From contig NZ_CP073117.1 of NCBI RefSeq assembly GCF_024205745.1, positions 1,488,001-1,552,000 of the forward strand: a DNA stretch of 64,000 bases, in the 5' to 3' direction. Below are positions 1 to 7,595 of this stretch, piece by piece. Each line of letters starts with the position of its first letter. Position 1 is the stretch's first letter. The notes under the pieces were generated by a model. It did not search any database. It was not told the origin of the DNA and saw only the letters and a program-made list of their open reading frames with translations. The DNA comes from Neisseria subflava. GTDB taxonomy: Bacteria > Pseudomonadota > Gammaproteobacteria > Burkholderiales > Neisseriaceae. The translations under genes and the position numbers were made by a program.

Positions 1-360
1 GGTACGCAGGCCGGGCAGGAATCGGGCGACGAATAAAACCCAGTTGCCGTATTTGTCGAATTTTTCCTGTACTTGGGCGTAGCGTTTGGGCGTCATCACG
101 CGCGCAATGGGTTTGAATTTAAGGATTTTCTGCCCCCACACGCGTCCGGCAACAAACATAAATCCATCACCCGCCAATACGCCGAGCATACCGACGACAA
201 CCATCCAATGCGAATTGGTATAACCCAATCCGGAAATCACGCCGCCTGTAACCAGTGTCAAATCTTCAGGAATCGGCACGCCGAAGCCGCAAATAACCAA
301 AACGAAAAACACGGCCGCATAGCCGTATTCAACGAAAAAAGATTCTAAAAATGCAAACAT
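1..360 (-). CDS. DedA family membrane protein (5' part only)
   Basis: The gene starts at an ATG read leftward from 360 and runs off the window edge, so only the first 120 residues are visible. The protein begins with a hydrophobic stretch, followed by the motif GFGVPIPEDLTLVTGG (about residues 25-40). This is the conserved first signature of DedA/SNARE-associated membrane proteins, a family linked to undecaprenyl-phosphate or phospholipid flipping and envelope homeostasis. The visible end, FVARFLPGLRT, is the second conserved DedA motif. Family membership is secure; the exact substrate cannot be inferred. Confidence 0.85.
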   Translation of the reverse strand, partial: MFAFLESFFVEYGYAAVFFVLVICGFGVPIPEDLTLVTGGVISGLGYTNSHWMVVVGMLGVLAGDGFMFVAGRVWGQKILKFKPIARVMTPKRYAQVQEKFDKYGNWVLFVARFLPGLRT

Positions 361-609
361 GGCCGCTGTCCCACGATAGATATTGATTGATGACTGGATT
401 AAGTTGGAATTTTACCAAAGATAAGGCCGTCTGAAAGCAATCACAAGCAGATATTGTTTAAATTTGACGGTAGTTTGCAAAAAATCTCGAAATTCGGACG
501 TGGAAAGTTGGGATTTGAACAGATTTGGCAGGTACAATAGCCGCTGGTTTATCTTTCAAACCCGAAATGGCAGTCTGTTTTCAGACGGCCTGTTCAGGAA
601 AATGAAATC

Positions 610-2087
610 ATGAAATACAGAGATTTGCGAGAATTTATCGCCGGATTGGAAGCTGATGGCAAACTCAAGCGCATCCAGCATCCGGTGTCGCCGCATTTGG
701 AAATAACCGAAATCGCCGACCGCGTGCTGCGTGCTGAGGGGCCTGCGTTGTTGTTTGAAAACCCGATTAAGCCTGACGGTACGCGTTATGATTATCCTGT
801 CTTGGCGAATCTGTTTGGCACGCCCGAACGCGTGGCGTTGGGCATGGGTGCGGACAGTGTGTCCAAGTTGCGCGAAATCGGGCAGACGCTGGCGTATCTG
901 AAAGAACCCGAACCGCCCAAAGGTATCAAAGACGCATTGTCCAAACTGCCGTTGCTGAAAGATATTTGGAGCATGGCGCCGAACGTGGTGAAAAACGCGC
1001 CATGTCAGGAAATTGTGTGGGAAGGCGAAGACGTAGATTTGTATAAACTTCCGATTCAGCATTGCTGGCCGGAAGACGTTGCGCCGCTGGTAACATGGGG
1101 CTTGACTGTAACGCGTGGTCCGCACAAAAAACGCCAAAATCTCGGCATTTACCGCCAACAATTAATTGGCAAAAATAAGCTGATTATGCGCTGGCTGTCG
1201 CATCGCGGTGGCGCGTTGGATTATCAGGAGTTCCGCAAACTTAATCCCGATACGCCGTATCCCGTCGCCGTCGTGCTCGGCTGCGACCCCGCCACCATTT
1301 TGGGCGCGGTAACGCCTGTTCCCGATACTTTGAGCGAATACCAATTTGCCGGATTGCTGCGCGGTTCGCGGACGGAGCTGGTGAAATGTATCGGCAATGA
1401 TTTGCAAGTGCCTGCTCGCGCAGAAATCGTGTTGGAAGGTGTGATTCATCCAAACGAAACCGCGTTGGAAGGCCCATACGGCGACCATACCGGCTATTAC
1501 AACGAGCAGGATCATTTCCCTGTGTTTACGGTCGAGCGCATCACCATGCGTGAAAACCCGATTTACCATTCCACCTACACAGGCAAACCACCCGATGAGC
1601 CTGCCGTTTTGGGCGTGGCGTTGAACGAAGTGTTCGTACCGCTTTTGCAAAAGCAGTTCCCCGAAATCACCGATTTCTACCTGCCGCCCGAAGGCTGCTC
1701 CTACCGCATGGCGGTGGTCAGCATGAAAAACAGTACGCCGGACATGCCAAGCGCGTGATGATGGGTTGCTGGTCGTTCCTGCGCCAGTTTATGTACACCA
1801 AATTCATCATCGTGGTCGATGACGATGTGAACGTGCGCGACTGGAAAGAAGTCATCTGGGCAGTCACCACGCGCATGGACCCCGTACGCGACACCGTGTT
1901 AGTGGAAAATACACCCATCGACTACCTCGACTTCGCCAGCCCCGTCAGCGGACTCGGCGGCAAAATGGGGCTGGACGCAACCAACAAATGGCCGGGAGAA
2001 ACCGACCGTGAATGGGGACGTGTGATCAAAAAAGACCCTGCCGTTACGGCCAAAATCGATGAGATTTGGGAGAATTTGGGTTTGTAG
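610..2087 (+). pseudogene. ubiD: ubiD, 4-hydroxy-3-polyprenylbenzoate decarboxylase, split by a -1 frameshift
   Basis: UbiD is the prenylated-FMN-dependent decarboxylase of ubiquinone biosynthesis. Residues 1-376 are read from 610 and match the family up to [18 protein letters not shown]. The frame then ends at 1758. The rest, from [17 protein letters not shown] through [19 protein letters not shown] to a stop at 2087, lies in the next frame. Adding one A to the A5 run at 1726-1730 restores a continuous protein of 492 residues, the usual UbiD length, with the expected [14 protein letters not shown] junction. Both halves remain well conserved, so this is either a very recent inactivation or a base-call error in a homopolymer. 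A DUS overlaps the upstream region at about 579-592. Confidence 0.9.
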
Positions 2088-2277
2088 ATGTCGGATTTAT
2101 TGGAATTTCTACTTCAAATATTGATGGAAATAATTGGGTCTATGTTTGAGGGTACGGTAGAAATATTGAGGCTCGATTAGAGAAAAGGAAAACTCTCCCA
2201 AAACAGGCTTGATAATGTTGGTGATATGGTTTGCCATCATTGTTGCACTGATTGTGTATATGGTCATTCCTCAGTAA
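2088..2277 (+). pseudogene. small hydrophobic protein directly after ubiD, apparently frameshifted
   Basis: An ATG abuts the ubiD stop codon and opens a 30-codon frame (to 2180) rich in Leu, Ile and Phe. A second frame contains the run GLIMLVIWFAIIVALIVYMV, a clear transmembrane segment, and ends with TAA at 2275-2277. The two join into one roughly 62-residue small membrane protein if one base is removed near the GG at 2170-2171. I do not recognise a family. The tight coupling to ubiD, the continuous hydrophobic character and the DUS hairpin right behind it support a real gene. It could instead be chance open frame. Confidence 0.4.
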
Positions 2278-2305
2278 ACATCTTTATCTGACAATGTATC
2301 TATTA

Positions 2306-2344
2306 AAAGGCCGTCTGAAACTTTTTGGGTTTCAGACGGCCTTT
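2306..2344. terminator. DUS inverted-repeat terminator
   Basis: Two AG-DUS copies in opposite orientation form a 16-bp stem with a short loop, flanked by A and T runs on both sides. It lies between the convergent ubiD cluster and the AsmA-like gene and can serve both strands. Confidence 0.8.
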
Positions 2345-2355
2345 GACTTGAAAAC

Positions 2356-4449
2356 TTATCGTGGTTTGAGCCACTTCCATTGTTCTTGTATGGTTTCTTG
2401 CAGGGCTTTTTGTTTTTCTGCAGGCGTGTTCATGCCATTGGTCAAGCGGCTGTAGTCGAGGGTAATGGAAGGGTTTTGTACGGTTCCGCCGATTTTTAGG
2501 GGAATCGGTTTGTTTTTAGGTTGCAGCACGTTGCTGATAAGCAGGTTTTCCGATAGCTTTTGGGTATTCAAATCGGTATAGCCGCTGCTGACAACGTGCA
2601 GGCTGTCGGAAAACAGTTCGGTGTTGATATGATGGCTGATGCCTTTTTCGATTTCGCTATTGAGGGTGAAATGATGGAAAGGGGTTTTGAGGTTGCTGTT
2701 GTCGATTTTTTCCGAAGAGATGCCGTTTTTCAGAATGCTGTCCATATCGATGCCGTGCCATGCGCCGTTGGTAATATCAAGGAGCAGGCTGCCGTTTAGG
2801 GCTTGTATCATTTGGGCGCGGTCGTTACCGGTGGTTTTAATGTCGATAACGGCGTCGCCGCTGCCGCTGAAGCTGTGGAAACCGAACAGGTCTTGCAGCA
2901 GTGGCTGAATCTGTATGCCTTTTGCGTTTTGCTGAAGGTGGTAGGAAGCAGGTTGGGTCGCCGCAATACTCAGGCCGCCCTCGGTTTTGCCACCATAAAG
3001 TCCGGCTTTGAAACGGTGCAGGGCGATATGTTCTTTATCGGCGGTGAGCAGGGATTCGATGTTTTCTAATTGCAGTCCGGCAGTTTGAATGCTGCCGATT
3101 CGGAGGTTGGCCTCAATGTCGGGCAACCAGGATTTGGCCAGCAGGGAAGGAAGATTCAGTGATGGCTGGGTTTTCAGATCTTCCAAATAAGGGGTCAGAT
3201 TGAGTTTTTGTAAGGCGATACCGGCGTCAAGGTGCGGACGAGGTTGGGCATCGCGTTGGTATTTAAAGACCAAGGCAAGGGCTTGTCTGTCAAATGCGCC
3301 TTTCAGACGGCCTTCCCATGTATTGAGGCTGAAATTGGCCTGTCCTTCAAGGGTGCTGATAAATCGGGGGCGGGGAAGGCGGTTGATGGTGTCTTGCAGG
3401 GTGCTGAGGTGCAGTTTTGGCGCATCGATGCCTTTGCCTTTTTGCCAAACCAATGGGCTGGAAAAGGTAAAGTTGGTTTGGAGACGGTCGTTTTTATGGC
3501 TGCCTTTGAGTTCAAAATTGGCGGCGGTCAAAACGGTTGGATAGAGGTTGGCTTTGTCCAGTTTGAATGAACCGTCCCATTGGTTGTTTTCACTGCCGGC
3601 AGTTAATGCGCCGTTGAGTGTGTTGAGGTGCAAATAACCGTTTTTGAATTGCAAGAGGGGCGAACGTGCGTTGATATGCAAGTTTTGATAGTCGCTTTCG
3701 GCTTGCAGATTGAAGTCGCGGAAAAGGGCGGTTTGGTTTTGCCAATTAAGGCTTCCTGCGATTTGGGCATCCAGCTTGTTTTTGAGCAATACGGTTTGTA
3801 GGTTTAATTTGAGGGCGGGAACGCTCCAGCCGGCATCATCTTGTACAAGATGGCCAGCGCCTTGCCAACTGATGGGGTTGCCTATGTTTTGCAGTGTACC
3901 GCTGATATCGAATGGACGGCCGTCTGAATCGGCTCTTCGCAGGGAAAATTGCAGATCGTTTAAGGCAATATCTTGCTCTTTATTGTGATAGCGGATGCTG
4001 CCGCTATTGATGATGATGCGGTTAAGCTGGAAGCTTTCTTTTGATGCATGGTTTTGTTGCAGGCAGGCAGGCAGGTGGTTTTTGGGGACCAGCGTCAGCG
4101 ACGGATTGGAAAGAATCCATTTTTCAAGAATGGGGGCGTCTGACCATAGGCTGCTCCAGCCAAAACCCATTTTGGATTCGGCAATGTTCAGCGTCGGCGT
4201 GTCTGGTTCGGAAGATGAAAGGCTTAGGTCTTTTAAAATAAGCGTAGGGCGCGGCAGCCATTTTCTGCTGATATTGGCATTGTATTTGACTTGGCAGCCA
4301 TGGGTAGAAAAGTTTTTTTGTATGAATGCGTCGATGTTTTCTGTATTGAATATGCGGAATATTAAGGCACTCAATACCGCCGCGAGGCATAAAAGCACGG
4401 CAATGCTGAAAACCAGGGTTTTCAGCCAAAATTTTCCTGAGTGCAACAT
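2356..4449 (-). CDS. AsmA family protein
   Basis: Encodes about 697 residues with a single N-terminal membrane anchor (about residues 8-32). A long beta-rich periplasmic body follows. The C-terminal region, with GSGDAVIDIKTTGNDRAQMIQALNGSL and then a DMDSILKNG-like stretch, is typical of the AsmA C-terminal domain. AsmA-like proteins belong to the bridge-like or repeating-beta-groove superfamily implicated in outer-membrane assembly and lipid transport. I chose the ATG at 4449; the frame also runs five codons upstream to a TTG at 4464 without a good ribosome-binding site. The gene stands alone, convergent with ubiD and upstream of nothing on its strand. Confidence 0.85.
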   Translation of the reverse strand: MLHSGKFWLKTLVFSIAVLLCLAAVLSALIFRIFNTENIDAFIQKNFSTHGCQVKYNANISRKWLPRPTLILKDLSLSSSEPDTPTLNIAESKMGFGWSSLWSDAPILEKWILSNPSLTLVPKNHLPACLQQNHASKESFQLNRIIINSGSIRYHNKEQDIALNDLQFSLRRADSDGRPFDISGTLQNIGNPISWQGAGHLVQDDAGWSVPALKLNLQTVLLKNKLDAQIAGSLNWQNQTALFRDFNLQAESDYQNLHINARSPLLQFKNGYLHLNTLNGALTAGSENNQWDGSFKLDKANLYPTVLTAANFELKGSHKNDRLQTNFTFSSPLVWQKGKGIDAPKLHLSTLQDTINRLPRPRFISTLEGQANFSLNTWEGRLKGAFDRQALALVFKYQRDAQPRPHLDAGIALQKLNLTPYLEDLKTQPSLNLPSLLAKSWLPDIEANLRIGSIQTAGLQLENIESLLTADKEHIALHRFKAGLYGGKTEGGLSIAATQPASYHLQQNAKGIQIQPLLQDLFGFHSFSGSGDAVIDIKTTGNDRAQMIQALNGSLLLDITNGAWHGIDMDSILKNGISSEKIDNSNLKTPFHHFTLNSEIEKGISHHINTELFSDSLHVVSSGYTDLNTQKLSENLLISNVLQPKNKPIPLKIGGTVQNPSITLDYSRLTNGMNTPAEKQKALQETIQEQWKWLKPR

Positions 4450-4591
4450 GGAATGAACAGACAATTCAGATTCTCGCTTTGATGGGAGCTTTAAGGAGTG
4501 ATTGGAAGTTTAAGCCTTGCTGCTTAAGCGTGTGGAAGTATAACACAGAGCGTGGGCCTGTGTTTCAGACGGCATCGGTATGTCAATAAAA

Positions 4592-4613
4592 AACACCGCC
4601 CGAAGGCGGTGTT
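4592..4613 (-). terminator. rho-independent terminator of rpsO
   Basis: The arms AACACCGCC and GGCGGTGTT enclose the loop CGAA (read on +). On the minus strand they are followed by a T run. It is one of the few non-DUS terminators in the window and sits just after the rpsO stop. Confidence 0.85.
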
Positions 4614-4627
4614 GATTTAAGCATAAA

Positions 4628-4897
4628 TTATTTACGCAGACCCAGGCGGGTAATCAGTGTACGGTAAGTATCAGGCTGAGTACGACGCAGGTAAGACAAC
4701 AGGCGACGACGTTGGCTAACCATTTTCAACAGGCCGCGACGGCTGTGGTGGTCTTTAGGGTTGGCTTTGAAGTGAGGAGTCAGGTCGTTGATACGGAAAG
4801 TCAACAGAGCGACTTGTACTTCAGAAGAGCCGGTATCGCCTTCTTTGCGTTGGAAATCTTTAACAATTTGTGCTTTTTGTTCTACGGTCAATGCCAT
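4628..4897 (-). CDS. rpsO: 30S ribosomal protein S15 (uS15)
   Basis: This 89-residue protein starts [12 protein letters not shown] and contains [17 protein letters not shown] and [21 protein letters not shown], the invariant 16S-rRNA-binding core of S15. S15 binds the central domain of 16S rRNA early in 30S assembly. The frame stays open further upstream (to 4969), but length and homology fix the start at 4897, preceded on the minus strand by a purine-rich GGAGTTATCC stretch. The roughly 100-base leader upstream may carry S15 autoregulation, but I see no structure I can define. Confidence 0.97.
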   Translation of the reverse strand: MALTVEQKAQIVKDFQRKEGDTGSSEVQVALLTFRINDLTPHFKANPKDHHSRRGLLKMVSQRRRLLSYLRRTQPDTYRTLITRLGLRK

Positions 4898-5107
4898 GAT
4901 GGATAACTCCGAAAATAAAAGAACCTTTTCAGGTTCGGACAAGTTTGCCAAGCCGAACGACCTAAGCAAACTCCTAAGTGCCTTTTTATAAAGACGGGCG
5001 GATTATGCCACAATTTGTCTTGGTATGCCACATCTTTTCAGACGGCCAAAAAAAGCGGCGATACCTTTCAGTACCGCCAAAGCTGCTTTGGTGATAAAAA
5101 CTAAACT

Positions 5108-5863
5108 TTATTTGCTCGCGCAACGGAAGCCCAAGTTATTTAAAACATATTTGGACTGCAGGCTGGTGCGGATGCCGTAGCGTAAGAATGCCGCATAGTT
5201 GGACGGGTCGCTTGAACCCACGGATGCGCCGCTACAGAACATTTGTGTGTTGGACGAGCCGGCAGAGAGTTGGCTGCTGTTGAAGTCTTCAGTCCATTCC
5301 CAAATCAGGCCGTGCATATCGTATACGCCCCAGTAGTTGGGTTTGTTTTTACCGATGTCGTGCAGACCGTTGCGGCCGCCGTCTGCATACCAATCCAAGA
5401 TAGTGCGGTTGTAGCCAGGCTCGGAAGAGCCGTCTTTTTGAGTGGCAGAAGCCAAGCCTGCAAATTCCCATTCGTCAATAGTCGGCAGGCGTTTGCCTTT
5501 GGAAACGCAGTAGGCATTCGCAGCGAACCATGAGACATTGGTTACCGGATGTTTGAGTTCGCTGGCTTTAGGCGCAAAACTGTTGCTGCCGTTTTTCACC
5601 CAATGTTTCAGGTAAGCTTTTTCAGCGTGTTTGGAACTGATTTTGTCTTTTTGCCATTGTGGATGTGTTTTTACAAATTCGGCAAATTCGGCATTGGTTA
5701 CCGGATATTTGTCAAGCTGGAAGGGTTTAACTTTAATAAGGGAAGTGTCTTTTTTGAGATAGAGAGGACGGTAGCTGCCTCCTTCGATTTTTACCATTTC
5801 GGCGGCAAATGTATTGCCGCAGATTAAGGCACTGCCTAAGAGGAGGAGTCGAATGAGTTTCAT
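5108..5863 (-). CDS. NirV-like formylglycine-generating-enzyme (SUMF1) family protein
   Basis: Encodes 251 residues with a signal peptide (MKLIRLLLLGSALICGNTFA), so it is periplasmic. The fold is that of the FGE-sulfatase/SUMF1 family: LDKYPVTNAEFAEFV near residue 50, VSWFAANAYCVSKGKRLPTIDEWEFA in the middle, MHGLIWEWTEDF, and the C-terminal NLGFRCASK. It lies directly downstream of aniA on the same strand. In several denitrifiers a SUMF1-family gene called nirV accompanies copper nitrite reductase. The role here, perhaps in AniA maturation, is inferred from that linkage. A true formylglycine-generating activity would need active-site cysteines that I cannot clearly place. Confidence 0.8.
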   Translation of the reverse strand: MKLIRLLLLGSALICGNTFAAEMVKIEGGSYRPLYLKKDTSLIKVKPFQLDKYPVTNAEFAEFVKTHPQWQKDKISSKHAEKAYLKHWVKNGSNSFAPKASELKHPVTNVSWFAANAYCVSKGKRLPTIDEWEFAGLASATQKDGSSEPGYNRTILDWYADGGRNGLHDIGKNKPNYWGVYDMHGLIWEWTEDFNSSQLSAGSSNTQMFCSGASVGSSDPSNYAAFLRYGIRTSLQSKYVLNNLGFRCASK

Positions 5864-6036
5864 GGTACGCCCTTATTATCGATTGAAACAGGAAATTTAT
5901 TTTTTAGATAGCCTAATCATAACAAGGCCGTCTGAAAAATCAATCTGTCTGATTGAACAGGAAGATTAATCGTGATGGAAGCCACTGCGGCTCTAAAGAG
6001 TAGGGCAGCAGTGGCTTGGCGTATTAAACCGAGAGA

Positions 6037-7194
6037 TTATTTAGCGGCTTCAGAAGCAGCAGACGCAGCTGCTGGAGCAGAAGCGGCAGCACCGGCAGGT
6101 TGGTAAACGGTGTCGCTCAGTTTTTTGGTCATGATTTCAGGGTTTTCATCACCCTCAACTTTCAATTGACCCAAAGCACCTTTGTTGAATGCACGGAAGA
6201 TAGAGTGGTCAACCAAAGTGTAGCTGCCCGGGATGTCGGCTTTAAATTCAACGATAACGGCACCACCGGCAGGAATAACTGTGCTTTGTACGTTTTCGTT
6301 AATCAGTTTACCACCTTCAACATATACTTTGTCGAAGATTTCGCCGATAACGTGGAAAGAAGATACCAAGTTAGGACCACCGTTACCAACGTACATACGA
6401 ACGGTTTCACCAGCTTTAGCTTTCAGAGCGTTGTCGCCGGCGATAGAGCCTACGTGACCGTTGAATACAACGTATTCAGGTTGTTCGGCGATCGCTTTAT
6501 CCATATCGAAAGGTTGCAGGCCTTGAGCACCTTTTTTACCTTTGGTATAGAAGTCACCTTGTACGATGTAGAACTCTTTGTCCACTTTAGGCAGACCTTC
6601 TTTAGGTTCAACCAAGATCAAACCGTACATACCGTTGGCGATGTGCATACCTACAGGAGCAACGGCACAGTGGTAGATGTACAAACCAGCTTGCAGTGCT
6701 TTAAAGCTGAAGGTAGAAGTGTGGCCAGGAGCAGTAAAGGTAGCTTCTGCACCACCGCCTTGACCGGTTGCAGCGTGGAAGTCAACGTTATGAGGAACGG
6801 TAGAAGAAGGATTGTTAGAGAATTCAACTTCAACAGTATCGCCTTCACGTACACGGATCATTTGACCTGGAACGTCGCCGTTGAATGTCCAGTAGTGGTA
6901 CTCAACACCGTCTTCCATGGTCATGGTTTTTTCAACGGTTTCCATTTTAACGCGTACTTTAGCCGGATGATCGCGATCAGTTGGAGGTGGAACTTCCGGA
7001 GCGTGAGTCATGATAGCATCGATTACAGGCAGTTCTGAAGAAGGAGTCTCGGCAGCAGCTTGTGAGTCGGAAGCAGCAGGAGCTTCAGCAGAAGCGGTAG
7101 CAGCTGGAGTTTCAGCAGGTTTAGCAGCTTGCTCGCCGCATGCGGCCAGTGCAAATACAGAAGCGATAAGTGCGGCTAAGGTTTGGCGTTTCAT
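6037..7194 (-). CDS. aniA: AniA, copper-containing nitrite reductase (outer-membrane lipoprotein)
   Basis: Reduces nitrite to nitric oxide in the truncated denitrification pathway of Neisseria. This 385-residue protein has a lipobox LAAC (Cys19) and an Ala/Pro/Ser/Glu linker. Two cupredoxin domains follow. Type-1 copper ligands read as His135, Cys176, His184 and Met189; type-2 ligands are His140, His175 and His330. Catalytic Asp138 and His281 are present, so the enzyme looks intact. The C-terminus (about 368-385) is an Ala/Ser/Pro-rich tail, the region that is glycosylated in related species. It is divergent from norB, which removes the NO made here. An FNR site sits at -41.5 in its promoter. 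Confidence 0.97.
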   Translation of the reverse strand: MKRQTLAALIASVFALAACGEQAAKPAETPAATASAEAPAASDSQAAAETPSSELPVIDAIMTHAPEVPPPTDRDHPAKVRVKMETVEKTMTMEDGVEYHYWTFNGDVPGQMIRVREGDTVEVEFSNNPSSTVPHNVDFHAATGQGGGAEATFTAPGHTSTFSFKALQAGLYIYHCAVAPVGMHIANGMYGLILVEPKEGLPKVDKEFYIVQGDFYTKGKKGAQGLQPFDMDKAIAEQPEYVVFNGHVGSIAGDNALKAKAGETVRMYVGNGGPNLVSSFHVIGEIFDKVYVEGGKLINENVQSTVIPAGGAVIVEFKADIPGSYTLVDHSIFRAFNKGALGQLKVEGDENPEIMTKKLSDTVYQPAGAAASAPAAASAASEAAK

Positions 7195-7257
7195 GTTTAA
7201 AGTTTCCTTATAGTAAGAAAAGTAAGATCCTGATAGGATGGTTTGAAATTTTGTATG

Positions 7258-7263
7258 ATTATG
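7258..7263 (-). promoter_or_regulatory. aniA -10 element
   Basis: Read on the minus strand this is CATAAT. It places transcription start near 7251, so the FNR box centre at 7292.5 falls 41.5 bases upstream, the class II activation geometry. Confidence 0.55.
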
Positions 7264-7285
7264 TAGGCGCTTGTTTGGTCATATT

Positions 7286-7299
7286 TTGATGTAAATCAA
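7286..7299 (-). promoter_or_regulatory. FNR box controlling aniA
   Basis: The sequence TTGAT-GTAA-ATCAA is a perfect match to the FNR consensus TTGAT-N4-ATCAA. Oxygen-dependent activation of aniA by FNR is established in pathogenic Neisseria. The position relative to the -10 agrees with direct activation. Confidence 0.85.
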
Positions 7300-7485
7300 A
7301 TTGTTCAGGGAATATGAATCTTTTAATCCCTAAATACTCCTTTAGAAGTATAAAAAAATACATCGAAAAGTTTATTTTTGTGTGAAAATGTTAGCGAAAA
7401 CTTAACACAAAATACGATAAAGGAGGATTTGTATAGGCAAATGGGAATCAATATCATATAAGTTAATGGTTTTAAAGGAATATTA

Positions 7486-7514
7486 TTGACAAAATATTTC
7501 TTTACTTATTAAAT
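7486..7514 (+). promoter_or_regulatory. candidate norB promoter
   Basis: A perfect -35 TTGACA (7486-7491) is followed after 17 bases by TTAAAT (7509-7514). An alternative -10, TACAAT, lies at 7520-7525. Confidence 0.5.
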
Positions 7515-7532
7515 CGTGATACAATCTTTAAC

Positions 7533-7549
7533 ATTCATATTTGATGAAT
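7533..7549 (+). promoter_or_regulatory. candidate NsrR operator upstream of norB
   Basis: A perfect inverted repeat ATTCAT-N5-ATGAAT lies just downstream of the norB promoter elements, a typical repressor position. NsrR, the NO-sensing repressor, controls norB in Neisseria. Assigning this dyad to NsrR is inference from position and symmetry. Confidence 0.5.
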
Positions 7550-7595
7550 TTAATACCACCCAACCACTTTTTACCAAAATTAAGGAGTACTTAAA

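Noticed and set aside
73-348. Open frame on the plus strand at the left edge
   Set aside because: It lies entirely within the minus-strand DedA gene, whose motifs are clear.
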